From contig CAIIXF020000001.1 of the NCBI GenBank assembly GCA_903813345.2, positions 49,309,885 to 49,373,884 on the forward strand: a stretch of 64,000 nt of DNA, written 5' to 3'. The position numbers and the translations under genes were made by a program. This document shows positions 24,052 through 38,300 of this stretch, piece after piece (within the stretch, counting starts at the first letter, position 1; the number at the start of each line of letters is the position of its first letter). Under the pieces are notes generated by a model. It did not search any database. It saw only the letters and a list, made by a program, of their open reading frames with translations, and was not told the origin of the DNA. The stretch comes from Owenia fusiformis. Taxonomy: Eukaryota; Annelida; Polychaeta; Sabellida; Oweniidae.

Positions 24052-25743
24052 AAATCCCATTTGGATCTGCTGGATATATTTGCTCGTGACTAACTAGCTT
24101 TTCAGAACTTTTTCAGAAATCGTTGGCAGTTGCATAGTCACGTCTTAAGCTATCAATCTGGTTTACATGATTAATATAATAATTTTCTAAATATCTAAAT
24201 CAACAATTCATAAAATTATCTACAACTGTTAAAGAATCTATATAATATTTGCACATATTTAACAATTTGCAAGGATTTCCTGCCCCAAGGTACTTGTTTT
24301 ACTTTCATACTGTGACTGTCTCCTTATCATGATTGATTTGGCAACATGTCTTAGTGACTAATTACTAATTAGACAAAATGTTGCCGTAGCAACATCCATA
24401 ATGTAACATCAATGTATATTTTATTGACTAAGTAGCAGAGATGATTGTTCAGTTTTGATAATCTTAAAATATTTCTTTGACAATAGAAAAAGAATTACTT
24501 TCCAGTGATCAAAAACTAATATCTTGTAAAAGTAAAAAGTTGTTAAAGGATCTCATTTGACCCTAATTTTACATTTTATATCTTGCATGTATATAAAAAA
24601 ACATGGGCAACATATCAAAAACACCCAATCACAGTCATGTATTGATTTAGTTGAAACAATACAGGACATGTACAATTGCCTTTTTCAAATTACCCTGATA
24701 CATTTAATTTCATTTGTACTATACTCCCACCTGCATATACTTGGAGTTTCACTTCAATTTTTTTTATGAAAATCTGAAATTCAAATATTCATTGAACAGT
24801 AGACTAGTTGTGATTTAGACAGTCCTTTACCCTCAAAACCTCAGAGCCCCCTATTGGATAACAGTAAAACTCACTGTTTGTTAACACACAAAAGACAAGT
24901 TGGTTTGAAAAAAGAAAAGTGTTTACATTTACAAGTTTTACACAACCTACTGATAATGATTTTATTTTGAATCAAGATTATTGCAAGGGATTAACCGAAT
25001 TGAGTATCTTCAATACAGGGCTCCAGACTTACAATTACAAATGCTGTGTCTTAGAGCCTGGCATTTAGAGGACACAAGAATCACTGAGCCCTATATAGTT
25101 ACTAAAATACCAGTAGGTAGGTTGTTCCGGAACAACACTGTGAATCTGGCAGTGTTCTTTTAAAAAGAGACAAGATCCAGTTTCAAACATGTGACAACTT
25201 AAACATACAACTGTTTTTCTCAGTTTTACTTAACTAAATAATCCAAAATACATTACTTTAAGACAAGTACTACATACAAACTGAAAGGCAACTACTAATA
25301 CCTGTTGAATTTTGAATTCAAATGTACAAAACATATTATGCCTATAATACAATACAGAAGAATTTAAAAAAAAGATATACACCTGACCATTTGGAATGGA
25401 ACAAACATTTTTAATGCTGAGATACTCAAAACAATAAAAACACAAATGCATCTTCAAAGCATAACCTGGAAGTGGTGGCATAAATACCTATGGAGTTGAC
25501 ACAGGCACATAGCTTTGTAATGTGAAGATATATTGTGTAGATATATCGAAACAGAAGTGAATTGTGCATTCAGACAATCTTGTTTTATGAAGAGTTTACT
25601 GATTTCTAAATGTAATCTGATTGGTTTACAGACAGTCTCTTCCTATTCTGCAGCAATCAAATAAAGATTTGTAAACCATGTATGAGGTTATGAGTTTATA
25701 TGAAGGTAAAACCTCAAATGAAAGGAAGAGGCTTCAAAATGTA

Positions 25744-25940
25744 GCAATGTTCTCCACAGGTTTTTTTCTCAAGTGGGTGCAAAATTTTCATTTTCACAAT
25801 AAAGACCAAAATTGGTCCAAATATGTCTATTTTCTCATTTTGAGTGGGTACAAATCGATTTTCAGGTGGGTTCAAGCCTGTTTTCAAAATCTCAGGCTTG
25901 TGTTTTGCGCCCGCTTGTTTTAATGCTGGAGAGATAACTG
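25744..25940 (+). repeat. Dispersed repeat family 'CAGTGTTCTCC', copy 2
   Basis: Contains ATGTTCTCCACAGG, AAGTGGGTGCAAAATTT and ends GCGCCCGCTTGTTTTAATGC. That end matches, in reverse complement, the start of the copy at 51604 (AGCATTAAAGCGAATGGGCGC). Diverged. Confidence 0.5.
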
Positions 25941-26149
25941 TGAAGTGTCATGGAAAGAGCATGATGATTCAATATTCAAATTATCTTTTGTTACTTTTAT
26001 AGTATATCTTCAGATCATTTACATGTATAGTACTGAAATGATTTCTAAATTATCCGATCAGCCAATGGATGTTCTTTTTTGATGGATATCATCATTTTGA
26101 TCCTTATCGCTATTTAACCATACAATTACAGCACTTTCTTCTTCATCAC

Positions 26150-26330
26150 CATTAATCACACATATTCATCATCATCATTGAACATCCTTTTCCATCTTCA
26201 TTCTTTGAACATCCTTATTCATCACTGATCATCCTTTGTCATCATTAATCATCCTTATTCATCATCACTGATCATCCTTATTCATCATCACTGATCATCC
26301 TTATTCATCACCATTAATCATTTCCATAGA
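26150..26330. repeat. Short tandem repeat at the UROD 3' end
   Basis: About four to six imperfect copies of a roughly 23-bp unit built on TCATCCTTATTCATCATCAC. The repeat runs into the UROD stop codon, so the last residues of UROD (INGDE) are read from repeat sequence. Confidence 0.75.
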
Positions 26331-29300
26331 CTCACTGTGCACGGCATCTACAAATGCTTTAAGATGTTCACGATCAAAGTCTGGGTACATACCATGACCT
26401 AGATTAGCAATATATCGTTGAGTGCCAAATTTCTTCAACATTTCCTTGGTTAACTTCTTGATTTCCTCCTGCAAAGTAAAACATCCAAACATAAAACTTG
26501 AGCAAAAACATCAATTTTTCAAACTATGTTGAGCCATCTCTACAACTTGAAACATTATACCATATTATTGTGAACATATCATTTATAACATTAATAGCTA
26601 TTTAAATAGGAAAAAATCTTACTTTGGGTAAATCTTACCCAATTGTAAGGAATAGGATAAATCATCAGAAAAAAACCATACTACTATTTTCTCCCACCCA
26701 AAACAATGCACATGCTGTATAAAAACAAATCCTATCGTAAATACTTGCACTTGCTAATATATTGGAAATAAAATTGTTATCCTGGCCTGAGGTACATACC
26801 GGTGTTGAATACAGAGCACATGGGTCTAGATTGCCTTGAAGTGTAATATTGGGGCCAACTTGTCGTCTTGCATTCTGAGGCTTAATGGTCCAATCTAGTT
26901 GGACGACCTCATAGTTACTCTGAGCTAGTTCCTCTAGTGCATAATGGGAATCCTTAGAGAATATGATCTGGAAAAAAGAAGTGGTTGTCTAATAGATGAA
27001 GTAGCATCCAAATCGATGACATTCTCTCCAATATGTTTATGTATGTGTAATGGAGGAACTTACCATAGAACTGGCTTCAGATTCTTTGAGACTCAACTCT
27101 ATCTAAAGGATATTATAATGTTTATGACATAGGAAATGTATTGTTATACTCTGTGCATTTGAGGAACTTACCATGGGGACTGGCTTCAGATTCTTTGAGA
27201 CCAAAGTCTCCTTGACTCTGGAAGATATCTGCCTGATGTATGGAAGTGCAAACTTGGAAAACATTCCCATTCCAAGGATTCCACCGTGGGACTCAAACAG
27301 CTGCAACAGCTGTAATTATAAGACAATAGAATGTTGATTGTGAAAGAAATGTGTAATCTGAATAGCTCTGAATGTGTGAAAATCACATGCAAGGTGAGAA
27401 GTTCTGGATCTCTGTGAATAGTCATAATGATGGAGCAGAAGAAATGTACTTGAATGTACTTGTAAAGTACCATTTTTAATGTTAATTTCTCACACTGAAT
27501 TGGAAATAAGGCTGAAAAATGATATGGGTGCCATTTATAGTATGGTAGAAATTTGTAATAATTTAGGCCCATTTGGAAGGTTACCTTGTATATGTAAATA
27601 GTCCAGGTTTATATGGATGTCTATTGTGCAATGAAAATATCAAGTGAAAGTGAAACATATTGAATAGCCCTCATATCTACCTGAGCCCCTGCTTTTACTT
27701 GTCCAACCAGATACTCAACAATTACATCAGTTAGAATCTGCAACAATTGGTGGCTAGCCTCGGGGTAGGCATACAGCCACTTTTTGGCCTTTGATTGGGT
27801 TGTTGAGCCTCCACCCTCAATCATGTAAGACATCAGGGTCCACTACAATAAAATATTCAAATTATTAATGTCTTATATTACTACCCTTGATCATTTAAAT
27901 CATCAGGGTCCATTACAACAACAGCTATTCAAATCTTTAATCCAAATCCGGATTTTCTAAACATCTCCCAGTCTGCATTCTATGTTTGTTTAAGGAATAA
28001 TGCTAGGAAATTTTATTAAAAGCCGATAAATCTGCATTTGAGCGCTAATCACTATCAAAACAGTAAAAAACATCTTATGTTTACTTGAAACTTACCGGAG
28101 CACCGCTGAAGCCTATAAGAGGAACCTTGCCATCAAGTGTATGTCTGGTGAGAGTGATTGCCTCATACACATATCCAAGCTCCTCGTGGACATTAACATC
28201 AACTTTAAGCTTCTTAAGGTCATCAGGTTCTACCAGAGGTTCATCAAACGTAGGCCCCTGGAATAGATTTTTGTTTCGAGATTTATCAACTTTGTTACTG
28301 AACACAGATCAGTAATTTTTCAAGCATTCAAAGCAAGTGGGTGGCACAGGTACAGATTATTAAGATCTTGAAGATGGGTTTGCACCCCTCTGAAAACCCA
28401 TTTGCATACCAAAATAAAAAATTTTGAAAAACAAGATATTTTGACTCCTATACCTTTGACAGAAATTATGAAAAGAATTCGGCATCAACTTATGTGAAAA
28501 CATCCCATGGAGAACACTAAGAATTTGATACAAATGATACTTTTTCATGATAATAAATGTATTATTCTAATATTGACCAATTATCAATTTATAAAACAAG
28601 ATGGCTGACATATTCTTAATGCAAAATAGATTGGTCTGATCTGATTACTGTATTTCCATAATTCAATGTCGCATGGGATCCCTATTATAACCAGAACAAC
28701 GGCAACGCCAAAGCGTAGCGAATCCCATCGAACAGCCATGGCTGGCATATTTACAAACAAAGTATATAGCACAAATGGCAGCCATTTTTCAAAATGGCCA
28801 CCTTCTACCATAGACAGTGTCATTAGACAGTGTGATATGCTTATAGTATTCACATACCAAATATGAACAAAATCACTTCACTACTTTTCGAGTTATAGTA
28901 AAAAACGTTAAAATGGCGGCCATTTTTCAAAATGGCCGCCTTCTACCAAAAGTGTAACTAGACAGTGTGCTATGCTTATAGAATTCACATACCAAATATG
29001 AACAAAATCGCTCCACTACTTTTCGAATTATAGTAAAATACGTTAAAATGGAGGCCATTTTTCAAAATGGCGGCCATTTTTCAAAACGGCCGCCTTCTAC
29101 CAAAAGTATTATTAGACAGTGTGCCATGCTTATAGTATTCACATACCAAATATGAACAAAATCGCTCCACTACTTTTCGAGTAACAGCAAAAATCGTAAA
29201 ATAACGAGTAAAGGCCGCCATTTTTCAAGATGGCTGCCATGCGCTTCTTTAATATCTACATTTCTAGCTTTATTAATGTCCTATGTAATTTTTTTACATT

Positions 29301-32300
29301 TAAAACATATTCCTATAACAGTTTTACATATTGCACCTAAATTACTGTAAAATCGGCACTAAAATGGCTGCCATTTTTAAATGAGCGGCCATTTTGAAAA
29401 TCAGCTTTCGAGCAGAACTTCTTCCCCCATAGGGTATATGTGTACAAAATATGAACAAAATCGGGCTAACGGTATTTGAGTTATTGCCCAGACGGACGGA
29501 CAGACGGACGGACGTACGGACGTACAGACGGACGGACGGAGGCGTTCCCTATATCCCTCCGAACTTCGTTCGATGGGATAAACATACTATGAGTTGGCTG
29601 GTGGGCAATCCTTTAAAACACATTAAGAAAAAGTTTGCAAATTAAGTTGGTTTATTTACATGTGGTTGACTTAAATATCACTGTCAAGCTCATACAATAA
29701 TAAATGTTGTCCTTCAAGGGATCACTTTACCATATGCCAAACTCATCTTAACTCAACTTTCCAGAGAAAGAGGCACATGATACAGACCACATAAAAATGA
29801 TTATCCTTTTAATCCCATACCTTTCCTGGTACCATCTGCACTCCCATTCCGAGGGCCTGAGGTACAACAAGAATGTCAGAGAATATAATAGATGCATCCA
29901 GATCGAAGGCACGGATTGGCTAAAAGAAAAAAGAAAAAGTAATTTTCATCAATGGTGAAGAAAGAACAGTGAAAACATTATGGATTTCGTGGAAATATAC
30001 TCCTTTTCCAAGCGAAAACAAAACCTATTTCTTAACTTTTTTAACTTATTCCGAAAAAGTTCTTAGAAAAACTGAATTCGTAACACACCTGCATTGTGAC
30101 CTCACAGGCTAACTCTGGAGTTCGACAAACATCAAAGAATTCATGCTTAGCACGAACTTCTTGAAATTCTGTGAAATAAAAATCAATATAATTATTACTT
30201 TTACACTATCATCTGCTGTTAAATAAAGTAATATCTTGAGTTCTGTTAAAACATGGTATTGTTTACCAAGCACAAATGTTGCAAATTATATTTATAAAAA
30301 AAAATGTTATTGATATTTACACAGCATGCACTTATTTTCAATAACTGAATCACAAAAGAACTATTCAGATTAGTCTACATAAAACAATTTTTTCTTGTAA
30401 TGCTCGAAGATGATCTTCGCTGAAGAATGTAGTAAATAATCACTTTTTAAGCACTAAAACCATTTTCTTAACTTTTGAGATGCTTCGATTTTTATTTATG
30501 AATTTTAAAAAGGCACTCTTGATGTTCTTTTCTCTAAATGTGATGCATCCTCATCAAACAATTGAATAATTTTGCTATATGGGTAAAAATCTTTTGTACC
30601 TTTTTTCGGCTTTTATAGCCCATTTATTTCATTTACATTATACACAATATACATAATATTATATTAAAGTAGAAAAACTTGTGCTGGAAAAAAAGAAAAT
30701 AAAGGTAGATGTCACATTGGTAAGGAGGCTTTTTCATTTTTAACATAGTTTATAAGTTGGGGATGCAAGGGGACTCATGTCATCTTTTGTACCTTTCATG
30801 TATCTGCCAGCCTGTCTCATGGCCCATACAGGGACCTTTTCAACATGTTCTCCCTTTGCAGCACGGAGAATCAAATCATTCTTTAGTGGGGGGAAAGCCT
30901 GGAAAAAATATATAAGTTTGATCTTTCTCACAACAAACATCCACATTCTGGCTATTAACTCTTTCCAGTTCTTCCTCTACATTTAGATTATTTATTTATT
31001 TAGGGTGAAAATATGAAACATTAATAACAGTTTTACCTAGCCCACCTTGGGCTTATTAACCACTGTTACAATATATGATACAAATACAAAATAATAATAC
31101 ATGGAAATTAAATCACATGTTATAAATGAATTGCCTTCTCCCAACGAAAGCCATTTTAATTTTAACAATCTTACAGGTATGTTCAAGAAAAAGAAATTCA
31201 ATTTTGCTACCTTCATTATCCAAATCTGATCTTAGATCATTATTATATTTATTGCGATGGAATAGAAAATGTACTTCTGTTTCAACTGAATCAAAATTAT
31301 ACAGTGTACGAATCTTTCTTCCACCCATTCTCCCTTGAATAATAATAATTTTTCAATGTTTTTTCCTCTCAGATTGGCCAGTTTCCATGGTTTATGCCCA
31401 AAGCCAAAATTGGTCGTGCTGCACATACCTACCCAATTCATACAGAGTGAACCCCCCAGGGGTAACCGTCTCATTCGTACCACATTTCTACTTATAAATA
31501 TATGATAGGTCTGACTTCTACTACCACAACTTTAGTAAAATGTCCCTCGAAATCCAGCAAATTTTGGTGAATGTCAAGCGAATTCGCAAATTTGGTATAA
31601 AAATATGTCCCGCAAGAAAATCTTCGGGAGTTGACAGCACTGAATATGTAATTGAATTGGAAATGACAAGAACTACATCTAAAATAACACATGCACTTTA
31701 GGACCCACAAAAACTGAACCAGATGCAGATTATTAGTAACATGTAAATGGTTATTTTCATATACAATCAAATGCAGGTTTCTTTCTGGTACAACCGTGGC
31801 AATATTAGCGAAACCTGCAGGAATCTGGCGCAACCGTGGCATGTTATATTTTTACATAAATAACATTGTCCCGGTTGTACCAGACATCGTTACACTGTTA
31901 TACATTGTCACGGTTGTACCAGACATTGTTACACTGTTATACATTGTCCCGGTTGTACCAGACATTGTTACACTGTTATACATTGTCCCGGTTGTACCAG
32001 ACATTGTTACACTGTTATACATTGTCACGGTTGTACCAGACATTGTTACACTGTTATACATTGTCCCGGTTGTACCAGACATTGTTACACTGTTATACAT
32101 TGTCCCGGTTGTACCAGACATTGTTACACTGTTATACATTGTCACGGTTGTACCAGACATTGTTACACTGTTATACATTGTCCCGGTTGTACCAGACATT
32201 GTTACACTGTTATACATTGTCCCGGTTGTACCAGACATTGTTACACTGTTATACATTGTCACGGTTGTACCAGACATTGTTACACTGTTATACATTGTCC

Positions 32301-35300
32301 CGGTTGTACCAGACATTGTTACACTGTTATATATTGTCCTGGTTCTACCAGACATTGTTACACTGTTATACATTGTCACGGTTGTACCAGACATTGTTAC
32401 ACTGTTATACATTGTCCCGGTTGTACCAGACATTGTTACACTGTTATACATTGTCCCGATTGTACCAGACATTGTTACACTGTTATACATTGTCACGATT
32501 GTACCAGACATTGTTACACTGTTATACATTGTCACGGTTGTACCAGACATTGTTACACTGTTATACATTGTCCCGGTTGTACCAGACATTGTTACACTGT
32601 TATACATTGTCACGGTTGTACCAGACATTGTTACACTGTTATACATTGTCCCGGTTGTACCAGACATTGTTACACTGTTATACATTGTCCCGGTTGTACC
32701 AGACATTGTTACACTGTTATACATTGTCCCGGTTGTACCAGACATTATTACACTGTTATACATTGTCAAGGTTGTACCAGACATTGTTACACTGTTATAC
32801 ATTGTCCCGGTTGTACCAGACATTGTTACACTGTTATACATTGTCCCGGTTGTACCAGACATTGTTACACTGTTATACATTGTCACGGTTGTACCAGACA
32901 TTGTTACACTGTTATACATTGTCCCGGTTGTACCAGACATTGTTACACTGTTATACATTGTCCCGGTTGTACCAGACATTGTTACACTGTTATACATTGT
33001 CCCGGTTGTACCAGACATTGTTACACTGTTATACATTGTCACGGTTGTACCAGACATTGTTACACTGTTATACATTGTCCCGGTTCTACCAGACATTGTT
33101 ACACTGTTATACATTGTCCCGGTTGTACCAGACATTGTTACACTGTTATACATTGTCCCGGTTGTACCAGACATTGTTACACTGTTATACATTGTCCCGG
33201 TTGTACCAGACATTGTTACACTGTTATACATTGTCCCGGTTGTACCAGACATTGTTACACTGTTATACATTGTCACGGTTGTACCAGACATTGTTACATT
33301 GTTATATATTGTCGCGGTTCTACCAGACATTGTTACATTGTTATATATTGTCCCGGTTGTACCAGCCATTGTTATATTGTTATATATTGTCCCGGTTCTA
33401 CCAGACATAGTTTGATTATTAAAAATTGTAAGTGTTGTTCCAAAATGTGTTACATTTTTTTTCATTGGCACGATCGTACCAGACAATGATATATTAGTGA
33501 ACATGGTGTCTGTTGTTACAGTTTTAATCACTGTCACTGTTGTACCAGACAATGATATATTATTGAACATCTTATCTGTTGTAACAAAATGTGTTCAGTT
33601 TTTATCCTTGTCACGTTTGTAACAGACATTGTTGCATTCGTTTACATTTTATATTATATTGTTAAAAACGTGGTATATTTTTAATACTGTCACAGTTGTA
33701 CCAGACATTGTTACATTCTTGAACAGGGTATTAATTTTTAAAACGTGTTACATTTTTATTATTGCCACGGTTGTACCAGACATACTTGCATTATTAAATA
33801 TTATATCTGTTGTTACAAAATGTGTTATAGTTTTTATCATTGACACGATTGTACCAGCAGACAATGTAAATACTGTTGCAGTTCCACCATACATTGTTAC
33901 ATTGTTATATATTGTATCTGTTGTTACAAAATGTGTTACATTTTTATCGTTGTCACGGTTTTACCATACATAGTTTAATTATTAAAAATTGTAAGTGTTG
34001 TTACAAAATGTGTTACATTTTTTATCATTGACACGATTGTACCAGACAACGATAAGTTATTGAACATGGTATCTGTTGTTACAAAATCTGTTAAAGTTTT
34101 AATCACTGTCACTGTTGTACCAGACTATTATATATTATTGAACATCTTATCTGTTGTAACAAAATGTGTTCAGTTTTTATCCTTGTCACGTTTGTAACAG
34201 ACATTGTTGCATTAGTTTACATTTTATATATTGTTAAAAGTGTTACATTTTTAATATTGTCACTGTTGTACCAGATATTGTTACATTTTTGAACAGGGTA
34301 TTAATTTTTAAAACGTCTTACATTTTTATTATTGCCACGGTTGTACCAGACATACTTGCATTATTAAATATTATATATGTTGTTACAAAATGTGTTACAG
34401 TTTTTATCATTGACACGATTGTACCAGCAGACAAAGCAAATACTGTTGCGGTTCCACCATACATTGTTACATTGTTATATATTGTATCTGTTGTTACAAA
34501 ATGTGTTACATTTTTATCGTTGTCACGGTTGTACCAGACATAGTTTGATTATTAAAAATTGTAAGTGTTGTAACAAAATGTGTTACAGTTTTTATCATTG
34601 ACACGATTGTACCAGACAACGATAAATTATTGAACATGGTATCTGTTGTTACAAAATCTGTTACAGTTTTAATCACTGTCACTGTTGTACCAGACAATGA
34701 TATATTATTGAACATCTTATCTGTTGTAACAAAATGTGTTCAGTTTTTATCCTTGTCACGTTTGTAACAGACATTGTTACATTCTTGAACAGGGTATTAA
34801 TTTTTAAAAGTGTTACATTTTTATTATTGCCACGGTTGTACCAGACATACTTGCATTATTAAATATTATATCTGTTGTTACAAGATGTGTTACAGTTTTT
34901 ACCATTTTTACGATTGTACCAGCAGACAATGTAAATACTGTTGCGGTTCCATCATACATTGTTACATTGTTATATATTGTATCTGTTGTTACAAAAAGTG
35001 TTACATTTTTATCGTTGTCACGCTTGTACCAGACATGGTTTGATTATTAAAAATTGTAAGTGTTGTTACAAAATGTGTTACAGTTTTTATCATTGACACG
35101 ATTGTACCAGACAACGATATATTATTGAACATGGTATCTGTTGTTACAAAATCTGTTATACAGTTTTAATCACTGTAACGGTTGTACCAGACAATTATAT
35201 ATTATTGAACATCTTATATATTGTAACAAAATGTGTGCAGTTTTTATCCTTGTCACGTTTGTTACAGACATTGTTGCATTCGTTTACATTTTATATATTT

Positions 35301-38300
35301 TTAAAAACGTGTTACATATTTTAATACTGTCACGGTTATACCAGACATTGTTACATTCTTGAACAGGGTATTAATTTTTTAAAACGTGTTACATTTTTAT
35401 TATTGCCACGGTTGTACCAGACATACTTGCATTATTAAATATTATATCTGGTGTTACAGTTTTTATCATTGACACGATTGTACCAGCAGACAATGTAAAT
35501 ACTGTTGCAGTTCCACCATACATTGTTACATTGTTATATATTGTATCTGTTGTTACAAAATGTGTTACATTTTTATCGTTGTCACGGTTGTACCAGACAT
35601 AGTTTGATTATTAAAAATTGTAAGTGTTGTTACAAAATGTGTTACAGTTTTTATCATTGACACGATTGTACCAGACAACGATATATTATTGAACATGGTA
35701 TCTGTTGTTACAAAATCTGTTAAAGTTTTAATCACTGTCACTGTTGTACCAGACTATTATATATAATTGAACATCTTATCTGTTGTAACAAAATGTGTTC
35801 AGTTTTTATCCTTGTCACGTTTGTAACAGACATTGTTGCATTAGTTTACATTTTATATTATATTGTTAAAAACGTGGTATATTTTTAATACTGTCACGGT
35901 TGTACCAGACATTGTTACATTATTGAACAGGGTATTAATTTTTAAAACGTGTTACATTTTTATTATTGCCACGGTTGTACCAGACATACTTGCATTATTA
36001 AATATTATATCTGTTGTTACAAAATGTGTTACACTTTTTATCATTGACACGATTGTACCAGCAGACAATGTAAATACTGTTGCGGTTCCACCATACATTG
36101 TTATATATTGTATCTGTTGTTACAAAATGTGTTACATTTTTATCGTTGTCACGGTTGTATCAGACATAGTTTGATTATTAAAAATTGTAAGTGTTGTTAC
36201 AAAATGTGTTACAGTTTTTATCATTGACACGATTGTACCAGACAACGATATATTATTAAACATGGTATCTGTTGTTACAAAATCTGTTACAGTTTTAATC
36301 ACTGTCACTGTTGTACCAGACACTGATATATTATTGTACATCTTATCTGTTGTAACAAAATGTGTTCAGTTTTTATCCTTGTCACGTTTGTAACAGACAT
36401 TGTTGCATTCGTTTACATTTTATATATTGTTAAAAACGTGGTACTTTTTTAATACTGTCACGGTTGTACCAGACATTGTTACATTCTTGAACAGGGTATT
36501 AATTTTTAAAACGTGTTACATTTTTATTATTGCCACGGTTGTACCAGACATACTGCATGGCATTATTAAATATTATATCTGTTGTTACAAAATGTGTTAC
36601 ATTTTTATCGTTGTCACGGTTGTACCAGACATAGTTTGATTAGTTTACCCTTTTCATGCTTTTGTCAAATAAATATTTCTGATTTTGGTCTGATTTTATT
36701 TACAAAGAACTAATATAATTATGGAAAGTCAACAGATGTCAGTCATTTTTGTGTTGCACACTCCCCTCATTGAATTACATGTTAAAGCCTCTTTATATTT
36801 GAATTTGTATTCATTTGACCTGTGAGGAAGATACATGATTGAAATGTAACTTGACTTCATTTCCAATGCCTCCAAATTCTCCAAAATTTCCCCTCAATTA
36901 CAGTAGAAAATTTATAATTTTGATGAATTTTCGAAAATCGTCATTCCTATGTAAACCAATGGGAAATGGTGTGTTCGGGGGAAATCTGATTTCAGGATAT
37001 CTATCCAGTAAAGGATTCACCAAAAAATATTTTTATATAGAAAATTGAATTATCTAACTTTTTGTACGCTGATTGTTCAGCTTACTATTTGAATACTAAA
37101 GTTACAGAGCTTAAAAGTCATTTTTGAAAATCATTTTCGCCTCATGTGTTATTTCAATGGGGGTAGTTTTTCGAATAATAATTTTGACTTTGAAGATCTC
37201 TAACTTGTATATTTTATCATATGTTTAGAAATGTGTATATTTGATAGATGCATTAACTTCAGAAAAGGTTCACCTAGGTATAAAAGAGTATAAGACGAAG
37301 CGACACGTTTTTTTAAGATGTACAATGTAATATGAATGTCCAATATAATTTTTCGACCCCTTGGATTAGTGTACCGGTCTCAATTTACCCTTTTGGGACC
37401 TAAATCCTATTACATTATGGTTTAACAATATGAGATACATTGGTGTTGTTGCATCATTGCTCAAATCTAGATGGGTGTTTTTGCATCTTCGGTTTGGTGT
37501 TGTTGCATCAATAGTGAGGAACTAAAACCGTGAATTAATCGCTTCTCGATGATGCTACATGTATACAAATGACAGTTATTTAAAATATAGATCGTGTACT
37601 AACTGCACGTATATGCATTATTGATAAACTCGTCTTAGAAAAAGGTTTAAATTGTGAAAACAAAATATCTTACGAAAATCAATCACCGGAAGGTAGGCCA
37701 TCTTGATGCAACAACAAGGTGTTCTTGCATCACGATACCCCCCAGTGAGATGTGACACATGTATTGGTATCTAATAATGTATTGAATGGTTTGAAGACGC
37801 CTAATTTGTAGAAGATTCAAATGATATAATAAATAAAATATTCCAGTCTATTTTCGGCTTTGTATAAAAAACCTCCTACCCACGTACCCTCGTACCCACG
37901 TACGTAGGTCCTGACCCAGTCTTTAAAGAGTTAAATTTTTAAATGTTTAAAACATTATTCAATCTCAGTTTATCCTGAATTATAGATGAATTTATGCATC
38001 CATATGCCTTTATTTATAGGTCTGACATCTCTCTAGTAAAATAAAATAAAGCCGGAATTGCATAAATGTTCAGTCTTACCTGTATAACACATCAGTGCCG
38101 ATTAGCAATCTCCTAGCCTTCGTTCAGTGCAATCCGTGCCTCCTGTTACCTCATGCAGATTGTAAATGTCCCGGTAAGTTTACCCTTGTCCAAAAGTTGA
38201 CATCTTTTTAAAAATATATTTCTTAGAGTTTCCAACCAATTAAATTCACCACATTTTATTAGATGTTTATTTTAAATGTTATTAGAATTCATTCTTACGA

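Larger units (their letters stand above)
23376..26300. other. Intergenic region between CLCC1 and UROD
   Basis: Contains a small MITE (23915-24051), a copy of the CAGTGTTCTCC family (about 25744-25940) and, at the far end, short tandem repeats next to UROD. No coding exon recognised. Confidence 0.45.

Noticed and set aside
31796-33570. Open frames of 514-572 codons across the left minisatellite on both strands
   Set aside because: The unit is 39 bp (13 codons) without stops in several frames, so every repeat copy stays open. Three overlapping frames on two strands cannot all be genes, and none resembles a known repetitive protein.
38080-38165. Alternative UROD first exon on the minus strand ending CAG|GTAAGA
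   Set aside because: It has a donor but no in-frame ATG leading into exon 2 with a UROD-like N-terminus. The 44588-44611 exon fits better, although a non-coding alternative exon cannot be excluded.
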